Source of the DNA: Ahniella affigens
GTDB lineage: Bacteria > Pseudomonadota > Gammaproteobacteria > Xanthomonadales > Ahniellaceae
Reading direction: 5' to 3'
Assembly: GCF_003015185.1 (NCBI RefSeq)
Contig: NZ_CP027860.1
Span: 5,797,001-5,861,000, forward strand
DNA: 64,000 bases
Shown: positions 53,001 through 60,472 of the stretch, piece by piece
Position numbering within the stretch: position 1 is the stretch's first letter
Layout of the letters: each line of letters begins with the position of its first letter
The notes under the pieces: generated by a model
Told to the model about the DNA's origin: nothing
Seen by the model: the letters and a program-made list of their open reading frames with translations, nothing else
Database searches by the model: none
Position numbers and translations under genes: made by a program

Positions 53001-55206
53001 CTTTGCGGGCATGTCGATCGATGCGAATACCACTGCGTTGACGTTCAACGGCGTGACCATCAACAAGGCCACGGCGGGCACCGGCCTCACCATTACCGGT
53101 TCATCCGGCGCCTTCAACGCGGGCGTCCTGTCGGTGACGACGAGTTCTGGCACTGGTGTGATCTACAGCACCTCGGCAGGTGGCTTGACGGCGGCAGCAG
53201 GATCGACCATTGCCGCAACAAACGGGCCGGCGATCACCTCTGCGACTGGCACCAACTGGAGCGGCACCTTCACGACGGTGTCGTCAACGAACAGTGCGAC
53301 CGCTGGTATTGACCTGAACGGCATCTCCGGAACCTTGGCGATGAACGGCGGTTCGATCACGGGCTCAACCGGAATCGGATTCGCGGGTGTCGGTACGCTC
53401 GGTACCACGACCTATGCAGGTTCCATCACGAAGGCGACGGCTGGCAAATTGGTCAGCCTTACCGGAGCTGGCGCAGGTACCGTAACGCTCAGCGGCGCGT
53501 TGAGCTGTACGAGCACGTGTACCGGTATCGACGTGTTGAACCGCAACGCGGGCACCTACACGTTCAGTAACGCTTCGAAGACGGTGACCACGGGCACCAG
53601 TGCGGCGGTCACGCTGACCAACAACACGGGCGCCTCGATCCTGTTCTCGGGTGGCGGTCTGGCGATCACGACCACTTCTGGCGCTGGCTTCGCCGCAACG
53701 GGTGGTGCGAACTCGATCGAAGTGACTGGTACGGGCAATGTCATTTCGTCCACCACCGGACGCGCGTTGGAAGTAACGAACTCGACGATCGGTGCTGCCG
53801 GCTTGACGTTCCAGAGCGTGTCGGTCAACGGTGCGACGAACGGCATCCTGCTGAACAATACGGGCAGCACAGCCGGTCTGACTGTCACAGGTGTGGCGGC
53901 TGCGGCCTCTGGCGGCACGATCCAGAATACGACCGCCAACGGTATCCGTCTGATCAGCACGCGCTCACCGTCGTTCAATCTGATGAGCATCAACAGCACC
54001 GTGGGCAGCGGCATCAAGGGCACCGGCGGCGTCACCAACTTCTCGCTGACGAACTCGACCATTTCGAATTCCAATGATGCGGCGGCGGACGGTGCGAATA
54101 CGGTGGACGAAGCCAACGTGGCATTCAACGACAATCAAGGTGGCACCGAATCCAACTTGACGGGCACCGTCACGATCACCGGTAATACGCTGACGCTGGC
54201 GCGCTATCACGGCATCGACATCTTCAACTATGCCGGCACGATCAGCTCGGCCAACATCAGCAACAACACGATCACCAGTGACACAGTGGGGGCCAATACC
54301 CTGGGTTCCGGTATTCGCCTGATTGCCTTCGGGTCAGCGACGACCGTTGCCAGCGTGACCTCGGCCACGATCAATAACAACATCGTGACGAACTTCCCGA
54401 CCGGCGCCGGCATCATGGCGCAGGGCGGCAATGCCAACGCTGGCGGTCCGAGTACGGGTGTCATTGGTAACGCCGCCAACGCGGCGCAGACCATCACGAT
54501 CACGAACAATCGTGTCAGTGGTCAGAGTGCGGCGAACCGCATCAACACCCAGGCAATCCTCACCGTGGTGAATGGTCGCGGTACCGGCCGATTCGATGTG
54601 TCGAGCAACGGTACTTTGGCCAACCCAGTCCAGCACACGACAGGAACGTCGTTTGCCGGTTCGTCGTTCGGCAACAGCACGGCGGTCGCGACCTTCAACA
54701 ACAATGTGCTGGTTTCCAATAACCAAGTTGGCGCGCAGGGCTTCGGTATCGGCACTGGTATCTTGTCGGTGGCAACCGAAACACCGACTTACACCGTCGA
54801 CATCACGAACAACAACATTTCGCAGACTGACGGGAACGGCATTCTGCTGGTGGCGCGTGATGCCACCAGCACCCTGCGCAGCAAGATACAAACGAACACC
54901 GTCGCCGCGCCGTTGGGCGGGGTCCGACCGGGTATTCGAGTCGATTCGGGCAATGCGTCGGCCGGCACTGACGAGAACGTCTGCGTCAATCTGTCCGGCA
55001 ACACCAGCGCAGGCAGCGGCGGCACAAACGGTATCGGTCTCCGCAAGCAGGGGGTAGTAACCACGACGCACGACTTTGGCGTCCACAACATGGTTGCGAC
55101 CACAACACCGGCTGTTGAAGCACATGTCGCCGGGCAGAATCCAGCCGGCAACGGCGTGCTGCTGATTTCGGCGACAAGCGGCTTTAGTAACTGCAACAAT
55201 CCTTGA
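47038..55206 (+). CDS. giant adhesin-like secreted protein with cadherin-like repeats and C-terminal beta-helix
   Basis: A 2722-residue protein. Signal peptide, then a small domain (25-150). At residues 155-180 there is an IPTM-GLLGLGLLVLVLAVFG segment resembling an IPTL-CTERM sorting signal, and at 175 a second signal-peptide-like stretch (MKRIRLAARASLASIGLLMM then AGAVWAAA). Next come a cadherin-like domain (about 250-360), six tandem repeats of about 111 residues with VND ends (48104-50100), four Big_5-like Ig domains opening with PANGAT/TPATGAT (50490-51780), and a right-handed beta-helix to the end. No LPXTG or FE tail. Probably surface-exposed. The ATG at 47038 follows GGGGAAG. Confidence 0.8.
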   Translation: MRIKLGVWSLILSLASLSVAAQDYRYDVYLDTDANASTGCTVTSPGGTVSGVEARVRADITNVTVTGSTVSVCSAGTFPAGEALPAPYAVGLNNGTAGADVIEMGTPATLAPAGATVPVYAIGWNGASTASDILATTTGLAGGPPILLGFPVNNIPTMGLLGLGLLVLVLAVFGMKRIRLAARASLASIGLLMMAGAVWAAAYTVDGQVGDWTGETPIAVDPAGDGSSVDSGIDIRALFAGFEAGKLFLRIDVTDVENQPPVANPVTATLLEDAAPQTITLSGSDLDGDPLTFTVATSPTKGTLGAVTPINTTSASVQYTVTPNANGADSFTYRANDGFVNSPDATVSLTITPVNDIPTFTSQNPPAVNEDAGPQTAPVASGLSAGPADESGQTIAFTITNNTNPALFNGVPTINAAGQLSYTPAANVSGTAQLTFTAQDNGGTANGGVDTSAPATITVTVNAVNDAPSFTAGANQTALEDAPAVTVAGWATAISPGPADEAGQTLTFNVTANTNTALFSVQPAVNPTNGNLTYTLAPNANGVATISLTLSDNGGTANGGQDTSAAQTFTITVTAVNDVPSFTSSGNVTVLKDTGGNTIPNWATAISAGPADEAGQTVNFQITNNTNAGLFSVAPAVSATGTLTFTTAANANGSATITIRIADNGGVANGGVDTSATQTFDITLTPVNDAPSFTPGANQTVLEDAGAQTVAAWATAISAGPPDEAGQVLTFNVTGNTNPALFSAAPAVNPTTGNLTYTPAANANGIASITLTLSDNGGTANGGNDTSAPITFTITVTAVNDVPSFAAGANQSVLEDAGAQTSAGWATAISAGPADESGQTLSFAVTGNTNAGLFSVAPAVDPTGTLTYTPAANTSGVATITLRISDNGGTANGGVDTSATQNFTITVSSVNDAPSFVAGANQTVAEDAGAQTVAGWATAISPGPADESGQTVTFNVASNSNAALFSTAPAVSPTGTLTYTPAANANGSATIGLALQDNGGTANGGIDTSATQTFTITVTAVNDAPVNTVPGAQSVGTGATLTFTTGGGNAISIADIDAAAGPVITTVSTTLGTLSATATNGAIVTGSGTASVSITDVVADVNATLQTLSFTSGTGGTGTITVLTNDQGNTGTPGAQSDSDSFAINVDSPPTVSSTTPANGSTVANNTPLTINFSESIVATIGSVTLTCGGPNLITGGTTGTGVTVLNPTYTAPLPAGPCTMTIIAGNITDSDTIDPPDNMVSTVTVNFTVDAAPSVSNVVPANGATNQPVNSTVAVTFNEPVNLAAGAFTLDCGGAQPFTAVPALPATNTTSVTLTPSSSLPAATSCTVTVLAALVNDTDTADPPANLAANFVSTFTTDAAPTVTGGTPATGATNVATTSLVTFTFSENVDAGPGAAITVECPIGSPVAGTVSGTGTSTLTFTPSGAMPVNTACRATAVAANINDSDVADPPGLLAADVSRTFTTDAPPSVLSTTPAAGSTGVAATSTITVNFSESVAFDTTANAANTSFDFECPAGTPTNFTVSTASPAASVVLDPLDSALAGQTCTLSVRALGIADADLGDPPNNMVADFVATYTFAGVANDDAATVTPHLTYAAPVSVTANDILGAETITGFGPTLVTANGTVPNGTNAITAGGAGGRIILQANGAYTFYPDAGDTTAAGTVTFFYTLSGGDTAQVTLTFENEELAWFVDGSASGTVCTGSNVGTQACPSANFAGVSAHTTNDVIFVDSGTYTGTQTTLANGVLLLGNGSTSTISALLAARTPVANAITPVPGSDFAPYNALNGAAPVLTCTNVTCVTAGTGVTLRGFTIGDSGATGTDLAATNFGTLTVDQVLLNGTGRALNLATGTIAGAGFTGVASTSGAQGINLSAIAGTLNLGGTTISGSSGQGINMAGITGTVNTGGTSVTATTTQGILVGTSTGDVNFGNTTVSASTDCVSLQNNSAGTRTFGTLTIGTCGAVGFLHATGGGAVTVTGATNITGVAATFAGMSIDANTTALTFNGVTINKATAGTGLTITGSSGAFNAGVLSVTTSSGTGVIYSTSAGGLTAAAGSTIAATNGPAITSATGTNWSGTFTTVSSTNSATAGIDLNGISGTLAMNGGSITGSTGIGFAGVGTLGTTTYAGSITKATAGKLVSLTGAGAGTVTLSGALSCTSTCTGIDVLNRNAGTYTFSNASKTVTTGTSAAVTLTNNTGASILFSGGGLAITTTSGAGFAATGGANSIEVTGTGNVISSTTGRALEVTNSTIGAAGLTFQSVSVNGATNGILLNNTGSTAGLTVTGVAAAASGGTIQNTTANGIRLISTRSPSFNLMSINSTVGSGIKGTGGVTNFSLTNSTISNSNDAAADGANTVDEANVAFNDNQGGTESNLTGTVTITGNTLTLARYHGIDIFNYAGTISSANISNNTITSDTVGANTLGSGIRLIAFGSATTVASVTSATINNNIVTNFPTGAGIMAQGGNANAGGPSTGVIGNAANAAQTITITNNRVSGQSAANRINTQAILTVVNGRGTGRFDVSSNGTLANPVQHTTGTSFAGSSFGNSTAVATFNNNVLVSNNQVGAQGFGIGTGILSVATETPTYTVDITNNNISQTDGNGILLVARDATSTLRSKIQTNTVAAPLGGVRPGIRVDSGNASAGTDENVCVNLSGNTSAGSGGTNGIGLRKQGVVTTTHDFGVHNMVATTTPAVEAHVAGQNPAGNGVLLISATSGFSNCNNP
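48104..50100 (+). repeat. six tandem ~333 bp coding repeats
   Basis: Within the adhesin gene, the text VND-x-PSF...NQT-x-LEDAG...WATAIS...GPADE...DNGGTANGG-x-DTSA...T recurs six times at 333-336 bp spacing (repeat borders near 48428, 48763, 49098, 49431, 49764 and 50097). DNA identity is high in places but not perfect. Confidence 0.85.
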
Positions 55207-55215
55207 GCTTGGCAA

Positions 55216-55247
55216 GGCCCTGGCTGCGCGACAGCGCAGCCAGGGCC
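55216..55247 (+). terminator. 14 bp perfect stem-loop after the adhesin gene
   Basis: GGCCCTGGCTGCGC-GACA-GCGCAGCCAGGGCC lies 9 bp after the stop codon. No T-run follows. It could be a rho-assisted terminator or a 3' end stabiliser. Confidence 0.5.
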
Positions 55248-55249
55248 CA

Positions 55250-55597
55250 AGCAGATGTCATTGATGGGGCAACCAGCACGAAAGGGGGAGGCAAAGCGAA
55301 GTAGCCATGCGATTCGCGGGATCATTCTTAGTGATCCCGATACACGTTCATCGTTGCTGCCAGCTACCGCCTTCGGGATCAGCGAGCAATCGAAACGCGT
55401 ATTCAGGGCTTGGCGAGGCACCCACTCGCTTGTGCCGCCGCGCCGCAAGGCTCAATCACCAAGTATGCACAGCAGGGCGCCTTGTCCGGGAGAGGCGGAA
55501 GACGATTGCGAGCTGGTAGGCGCACCAATGGCCTGGCCGTTGCGCCGGGGACTTACCAGACCGCCAACTAAGGCAAACAACCAATGAGGAGATCAAG
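55250..55597. other. leader region of the tail-collar cluster
   Basis: About 350 bp before the first collar gene. It contains a GGGATCA/TGATCCC hairpin near 55318. No gene was seen, and no promoter could be named with confidence. A GAGGAG site at its end serves the 55598 start. Confidence 0.45.
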
Positions 55598-56104
55598 ATG
55601 GCGGAACCCTTCTTGTCTGAAATCAGAATCATGAGTTTCGTGTTCCCTCCAAAGGGCTGGGCACTTTGCAACGGGCAGTTACTCCCGATCAATCAGAATC
55701 AGGCCCTGTTCTCGCTGCTCGGCACGACCTTCGGCGGCGACGGCCGGGTGAACTTTGGCTTGCCTGACCTGCGCGGGCGTACGCCGATCCATGTCGGTAG
55801 TGGACATACCTTGGGCGAACGCGGTGGCGAGCAGGCTCACACCTTAAGCATTGCCGAAATACCGCAGCACACTCATGTCTGGAACGCCAACGGCGTCACG
55901 GCCACAACGAACACGCCAACAGCGACTTCGGTCTTGGCGAATTCGACTGGCGAAAACGTTTGGGGCCCGGGCACCAATCTGCAGGCGATGTCACCGACCA
56001 CCGTCGGAAACACCGGCGGCTCGCAAGCGCATCTCAACATGCAGCCCTTCCTCACCCTGAGCTTCTGCATTGCGCTGCAGGGCATCTTCCCATCCGCAAC
56101 CTGA
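55598..56104 (+). CDS. tail-collar domain (Mdp-type) protein 1
   Basis: A 168-residue protein. Collar signature: MAEPFLSEIRIMSFVFPPKG, WALCNGQLLPINQNQALFSL, LGTTFGGDGRVNFGLPDLRG and the end PFLTLSFCIALQGIFPSAT. It resembles microcystin-dependent protein (Mdp) and phage tail-fibre collars. The variable middle (IAEIPQHTHVWNANG) is where relatives bind ligands. GAGGAG precedes the ATG. First of three related genes in a row. Confidence 0.85.
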   Translation: MAEPFLSEIRIMSFVFPPKGWALCNGQLLPINQNQALFSLLGTTFGGDGRVNFGLPDLRGRTPIHVGSGHTLGERGGEQAHTLSIAEIPQHTHVWNANGVTATTNTPTATSVLANSTGENVWGPGTNLQAMSPTTVGNTGGSQAHLNMQPFLTLSFCIALQGIFPSAT

Positions 56105-56116
56105 GGAGACCGAACC

Positions 56117-56626
56117 ATGGCACAACCTTATGTCGGTGAGATCCGCATGTTCGCGGGAAACTTCGCGCCCGCGGGCTGGATGTTCTGCGAGGGACAGCTG
56201 CTGCCGATCTCGGAGAACGAAACACTGTTTCAGTTGATTGGCACAACGTATGGCGGTGACGGTGAGTCAACGTTTGCGCTGCCCGATCTGCGCGGACGCC
56301 TCCCGATCCACCAGGGCAATGGCTTCATCCTTGCTGAAACCGGTGGTGTCGAGGAAGTGACGTTGACCGTCCAGCAGATCCCCGCGCACTCCCATCCCGC
56401 ACTCGCGTCCGGAAATACGGGAACCGGTGCGGTTGCTCAAGGAAACTCGCTCAGCGGGTTGTCGGTGGCCAGCAACTCGGCCTATGGCACTGACGCACCC
56501 CGAACGAACATTTCACCCGTGAGCATTTCCTCCGTCGGCGGCAATCAGCCCCACACGAACTTCCAGCCGTATTTGTGTGTGGACTTCATCATTTCCCTCT
56601 TTGGCATCTTCCCAAGCCAAACCTGA
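56117..56626 (+). CDS. tail-collar domain (Mdp-type) protein 2
   Basis: A 169-residue paralogue of the neighbour: YVGEIRMFAGNFAPAGWMFC, EGQLLPISENETLFQLIGTT, YGGDGESTFALPDLRGRLPI and end IISLFGIFPSQT. The variable part (IPAHSHPALASGNTGTGAVA) differs from protein 1. It is 12 bp after gene 1 and has a GAGG site before the ATG. Not a simple recent duplication, since the middle parts diverge. Confidence 0.85.
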   Translation: MAQPYVGEIRMFAGNFAPAGWMFCEGQLLPISENETLFQLIGTTYGGDGESTFALPDLRGRLPIHQGNGFILAETGGVEEVTLTVQQIPAHSHPALASGNTGTGAVAQGNSLSGLSVASNSAYGTDAPRTNISPVSISSVGGNQPHTNFQPYLCVDFIISLFGIFPSQT

Positions 56627-56639
56627 TCCGGAGACTTCT

Positions 56640-57161
56640 ATGGCAGATCCATTTGTAGCTGAAATCAGGATTTTCCCGTTCAACTTCGCGCCTCGGGGCT
56701 GGGCTTGGTGTGATGGCCAGCTGTTGCCGCTGTCCCAAAACACCGCGCTGTTCTCGTTGCTTGGAACCACTTATGGGGGCAACGGCAAGAGCAATTTCGC
56801 ACTGCCAGACTTGCAGGGACGAGCGCCGATGCACCCGGGTCAAGGCCCTGGTCTGTCGCTGCACGACCTCGGTGAGACCGGAGGGTCCGAGACGGTGTCG
56901 TTGTTGGAAAGCGAAATGCCATCGCACAGTCACGGCCTCAATGTGTCGCAGGCTGATGGCTCTTCGCGTGTGCCTGCCGCCAATCAACCGGCAACCGGTA
57001 TTGGTGTCAGCATGTACGCAAATGCCGGTGGACCGATTGTCGCGCTCAATGACAATAGTTTGGCTCCAGCCGGTGGCGACAACCCGCATAACAATCTGAT
57101 GCCGTACCTGACGTTCTACTTCTGTATCGCGTTGCAGGGCGTTTTCCCACCTCGAACCTAG
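56640..57161 (+). CDS. tail-collar domain (Mdp-type) protein 3
   Basis: A 173-residue third paralogue: FVAEIRIFPFNFAPRGWAWC, DGQLLPLSQNTALFSLLGTT, YGGNGKSNFALPDLQGRAPM and end FCIALQGVFPPRT. The start at 56640 is the ATG after CCGGAG; the longer upstream reading overlaps gene 2. The variable part contains MPSHSHGLNVSQADG. Confidence 0.85.
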   Translation: MADPFVAEIRIFPFNFAPRGWAWCDGQLLPLSQNTALFSLLGTTYGGNGKSNFALPDLQGRAPMHPGQGPGLSLHDLGETGGSETVSLLESEMPSHSHGLNVSQADGSSRVPAANQPATGIGVSMYANAGGPIVALNDNSLAPAGGDNPHNNLMPYLTFYFCIALQGVFPPRT

Positions 57162-57171
57162 GAGTCACATC

Positions 57172-57696
57172 ATGCTTCGACGCCAATTCATTGCCCAAAC
57201 CGGCCTACTTGCCGCGGTGGCGGTCCCAACGGCCTCGGTCGCAGCCCATGCTGGTCTGGAAATGCTGTCCGCGTCCAACGAGTGGACCTTGCTCAGCGCG
57301 TCCGGTGGCGGCCAGTGTGGTCCGAGCCATGCCTGTCAGCAGGGCACGGTGCAAATCTTGGTTGAGCCGCAATACAGCGTTGCCGGGTTGAATGCGACGG
57401 CACGTTTGTGGTTTCAGACTGATCATGGCCAGGCCGCAATTGAATTGGCGTCGTTTGCAGTAAACGGCAACAGCCAGCGTTTCCGTTTTGTTGCGGATGC
57501 CGAGCGCCTCTTTGCCCTTGAGGGCGAGACGTCGGCTGAAGACCCCAAAGCGCAATGCCTGCTTGCCGAGAACGGACTCGGTCACCTCGGCGTGGGACAG
57601 CACTGGTTGGTGCTTCATGCCAAAGGTGCGTCGCCAACGCATCCAGAAGCCGACTCGGTCCTGGCACGCGTCCGACTCCAAGTCCAAACAGTTTGA
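57172..57696 (+). CDS. secreted hypothetical protein with Tat-like signal
   Basis: A 174-residue protein. The N-terminus MLRRQFIAQTGLLAAVAVPT is twin-arginine-like, with cleavage after AHA. The rest is beta-rich (GTVQILVEPQYSVAGLNATA; RLWFQTDHGQAAIELASFAV). One or two cysteine pairs (CGPSHAC). No family recognised. It follows collar gene 3 by 10 bp and is followed by an intrinsic terminator, so it ends that transcript. Confidence 0.7.
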   Translation: MLRRQFIAQTGLLAAVAVPTASVAAHAGLEMLSASNEWTLLSASGGGQCGPSHACQQGTVQILVEPQYSVAGLNATARLWFQTDHGQAAIELASFAVNGNSQRFRFVADAERLFALEGETSAEDPKAQCLLAENGLGHLGVGQHWLVLHAKGASPTHPEADSVLARVRLQVQTV

Positions 57697-57711
57697 CTTC
57701 TGCTTCAACCT

Positions 57712-57745
57712 TGGCCCGTCTGAATCCCAGGCGGGCCAGTTTTTA
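57712..57745 (+). terminator. intrinsic terminator inside the surface cluster
   Basis: TGGCCCGTCTG-AATCC-CAGGCGGGCCA (11 pairs, including one G-T) is followed by GTTTTTA. It separates the collar genes from the acetyltransferase and glycosyltransferase genes. Confidence 0.85.
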
Positions 57746-57763
57746 TGAATGCAAAGGGTGCCG

Positions 57764-58330
57764 ATGAGCGCTTCCGACACGCACCAGCAATCCGTTGAGC
57801 ACATTGGGCGAGCACTAAGCACGGCATTGCAGCATGCAGACCCGAGCCTGACGATCCGGCTTGAGCGTGCTGAGGACGCCGAAACGCTCTGTCATCTGTA
57901 CCAAGAGTTTCGGTGGCATGAGCTGATGCACGTGCCGTGGCCCGAGGCTGCCAAGATGGCGTTTCTCGCCGAGCAATTCCGTTTGCAGGCGGATCACTAC
58001 CGAAAACACTATGACTGCGCACGGTTCTGGGTGGTTTGCCACGAAAGCAAGGTGATTGGGCGTCTGTATCTCCATCGGTCCCCTAGTGAATTTCGCCTGA
58101 TGGACATCATGTTGTTTGAGCGCTGCCGAGGCAAAGGGTTTGGGCGCGTCATGATCGACTGCCTGCTCACCGAGTGCCAGGCACTGTGCTTGCCCATAAG
58201 CTTGCACGTCGAGCGCGAGAATCCTGCCCGAGATTTCTACCTGCGTCGCGGCTTCGAACTGGATGAAGATCGCGGCACATATCTGTTCATGGTTTGGCGG
58301 CCAATGATCGTCGCTGCGGCCACGGACTAG
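57764..58330 (+). CDS. GNAT family N-acetyltransferase
   Basis: A 188-residue protein. The GNAT fold is visible as TIRLERAEDAETLCHLYQEF, FWVVCHESKVIGRLYLH, the acetyl-CoA loop RCRGKGFGRVMIDCLL (R/Q-x-x-G-x-G), and PARDFYLRRGFELDEDRG. Substrate unknown; a surface-sugar or protein modification is inferred from the neighbours. The ATG at 57764 follows AAAGGG; two upstream ATGs (57745, 57749) lie in the terminator. Confidence 0.85.
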   Translation: MSASDTHQQSVEHIGRALSTALQHADPSLTIRLERAEDAETLCHLYQEFRWHELMHVPWPEAAKMAFLAEQFRLQADHYRKHYDCARFWVVCHESKVIGRLYLHRSPSEFRLMDIMLFERCRGKGFGRVMIDCLLTECQALCLPISLHVERENPARDFYLRRGFELDEDRGTYLFMVWRPMIVAAATD

Positions 58331-58374
58331 GCATTCGTCGATACATTCCCGTCGATCCGGGTCGGCGGCTTCTC

Positions 58375-58395
58375 GCCCTGGGGTCAGGGCTTTTG
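58375..58395 (+). terminator. possible weak intrinsic terminator
   Basis: GCCCTG-GGGT-CAGGGC is followed by TTTTG, between the GNAT and the next gene. The stem is short and the T-run only four, so partial termination at most. Confidence 0.4.
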
Positions 58396-58415
58396 CCTGC
58401 ACAAGGAGTACGCAT

Positions 58416-58973
58416 ATGACTGTAACGAGTCCGATTCCGGTACCACTGTCGATCATTTCAGCGCACTATGGTTTCAGTACGGGGACTGCCCAAGCGCAGA
58501 TCGCAATTGGCAAGCAACATTTCGCGCAGCAAACGCCGTCTGGACAAGGGCAGTATTGGTTCCTAGTCATCGACCGCAGCAATCTCAATGTGGTTTACAA
58601 CCAGTTGCAAGCTGCGTCGGACCAGGCGCCGCCCATCCAGCAATTCAATAACCCGAACTACATCTTGGTGGTGGCGACGCTCGCCGTCGGCTTCAATCAT
58701 CAGCCGCAAGGCGCCTTGTTCAAATTCCTTGATCTGAACGGCGCCGGCCGACAACTCCGCCGCATCGATCAATTGGCGCAACAGTTTGGTTGCGGCTCGC
58801 TTGGCACGTTTGGCTACGCGCTGGTCAGTGTGCTCGGTGACTTGAATCAGCCTGGCTACGAGCTCAGCGACGTCAACGGCCCGGCCTGGGCACCGATTCT
58901 CACCGTGCAACTGATGCCGTTCCAAGTGTCTGGTGGCGTGCTGTACACGCCGGTCGAACTCAGTAACGCATGA
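58416..58973 (+). CDS. hypothetical protein
   Basis: A 185-residue soluble protein of unknown family: YWFLVIDRSNLNVVYNQLQA, YILVVATLAVGFNHQPQGAL, and FGCGSLGTFGYALVSVLGDL. The order of a strand with an ILVVA segment, then a late GTFGYALVSVLG, loosely recalls ILEI-type lectin-like domains, but I would not assign that. AAGGAG precedes the ATG at 58416. Its stop overlaps the glycosyltransferase start (ATGA at 58970), so the two are coupled and probably act together. Confidence 0.65.
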   Translation: MTVTSPIPVPLSIISAHYGFSTGTAQAQIAIGKQHFAQQTPSGQGQYWFLVIDRSNLNVVYNQLQAASDQAPPIQQFNNPNYILVVATLAVGFNHQPQGALFKFLDLNGAGRQLRRIDQLAQQFGCGSLGTFGYALVSVLGDLNQPGYELSDVNGPAWAPILTVQLMPFQVSGGVLYTPVELSNA

Positions 58974-60205
58974 GTCAAGCCGCCCCGGGAGCGTCGCGCC
59001 GCCGATTGTTGATCGCCGGTTGGCACCGGCCGGGGACGGGCTTCACGCGGGTGCTGGATGCGCTCGTGCAGCGGTTTGTGACCCAGGTGGATATCACCTG
59101 GGTCGCGATTGGCGACACCGGTCCCGAACGCCTGCTTCAGCCTGGCGTGCAGTTGATTCCGGTGCCGATGGGCGTCGGCGATTCCGTCGGCGCGTACTTG
59201 ATCCGAGACCGCCTCGACGCGCTCGCGCCCGACGCGATCTTTGCGCTCAACGATCTGTGGTACCTGGAGCACTACGCCCGCGTGCTCGGGCCCGTGCTCG
59301 GATCGATTCCACTGATTGGCTATTTGCCGCTCGATGGCGATATCCCGGACGATCTGGTGCTCCCCGATCTTTCTGCCTACCGGACACTCTGCACGTACAC
59401 CCGCTACGCCGCCGACAATCTTCGCAGTTCGATTCAACGTGCCGGCATGGCAATCAACGTCGCCATCGCCGGACACGGCGTTGCGCGAGCGCAGTTTCAA
59501 CCCGCCGAAACGGTCCGTCGCGTCGACTTTGCCATCACCGAACGACTATCCCTGGCCCAGTCGCTGTTTGCGCTCAACGAACCCACCTGTGTCGTTCTGA
59601 ATGCGAGCCGGCCAGATCCGCGCAAACGCATTGACCTCGGCCTGCTCGGGTTGGCGGCGTACCGTGCTCAAGGTGGGAGTGATGTGCGTCTGTGCTTGCA
59701 TCAGGCCATTGCGCACGAATCCATGGCCGAGGCGCTGCGCGCCCAGATTCGCGAATTGAATCTGGAGTCCGCGATCATCTGGTGGCCCAAGGAGCCTGGT
59801 CCGATTTCGGATCAAGCATTGACCGAGCTCTATAACGCCTGCGCGCTCGGGTTGAATACCAGTGCGGGTGAAGGCTTCGGCCTGGTGAGCTTCGAACACG
59901 CCGCGTGTGGCGTGCCGCAACTGCTGCCCGACCTGCCGCCGCTCCGCGAACTCTGGCAGGACGCTGCGATCCTGCTCGGACCACCGGTGCGCGTGCGCAC
60001 CCGTTGGTCGCCGTTGCTGATGAGCGAACTGCAGCCAGATCACGTTGCCGACGGATTCAAGAACGTGCTAACGGATCCGAAGCAATACCAAGCACTCAGC
60101 CACGCCGCCTTGGCCCGGGCCAATGCACCTGCGTTCGAATGGGACAGCGTGGCGGCCGATATTGCGGGGCTAATACCCGAGGTGTTTGGCAATACTGGGG
60201 CGTGA
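58970..60205 (+). CDS. GT4-family glycosyltransferase
   Basis: A 411-residue GT-B enzyme. N-terminal part: LLIAGWHRPGTGFTRVLDAL; C-terminal part: VVLNASRPDPRKRIDLGLLG (start of the GT4 core), and LGLNTSAGEGFGLVSFEHAA, the E-x7-E nucleotide-sugar site. The AACGVPQ sequence follows. It has no membrane helix. It may glycosylate a cell-surface product or one of the collar proteins, inferred only from context. It is coupled to the upstream gene. Confidence 0.85.
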   Translation: MSQAAPGASRRRLLIAGWHRPGTGFTRVLDALVQRFVTQVDITWVAIGDTGPERLLQPGVQLIPVPMGVGDSVGAYLIRDRLDALAPDAIFALNDLWYLEHYARVLGPVLGSIPLIGYLPLDGDIPDDLVLPDLSAYRTLCTYTRYAADNLRSSIQRAGMAINVAIAGHGVARAQFQPAETVRRVDFAITERLSLAQSLFALNEPTCVVLNASRPDPRKRIDLGLLGLAAYRAQGGSDVRLCLHQAIAHESMAEALRAQIRELNLESAIIWWPKEPGPISDQALTELYNACALGLNTSAGEGFGLVSFEHAACGVPQLLPDLPPLRELWQDAAILLGPPVRVRTRWSPLLMSELQPDHVADGFKNVLTDPKQYQALSHAALARANAPAFEWDSVAADIAGLIPEVFGNTGA

Positions 60206-60244
60206 TTCTTGGGCGCTCTGGAAACTCCAATTGGCTGTTGACGC

Positions 60245-60370
60245 CGATCGCAAGTAGCCCGCTCCCCGGCCCTCTCCCACTCGCGTGGGAGAGGGAGGTT
60301 GCTCTCCCGCGCGCGATGTGGCTCCCTCTCCCGCGATCGCGGGGGAGGGTTGGGGAGGGGGCTACTTGCG
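60245..60370. repeat. MITE-like repeat, complete copy
   Basis: Begins CGCAAGTAGCCCGCTCCCC and ends GGGGAGGGGGCTACTTGCG, a perfect outer inverted repeat. Inside are several GGGAGAGGG/CCCTCTCCC palindromes. Complete copies: here and 44551; half copy: 39641. It is about 126 bp, with no open reading frame. Confidence 0.8.
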
Positions 60371-60472
60371 AAAATCTGGCGTCGATAGAACGTCGCGCCA
60401 GAACTGCCGACTCAACGCGCAGACAAGCGTCGCAGCGTGACAATCAACAGGCCAACCGAAACCATCCAACGC

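Noticed and set aside
55598-57161. Prophage tail module
   Set aside because: The collar domain occurs in tails, but no tube, sheath, baseplate, holin or integrase gene is near.
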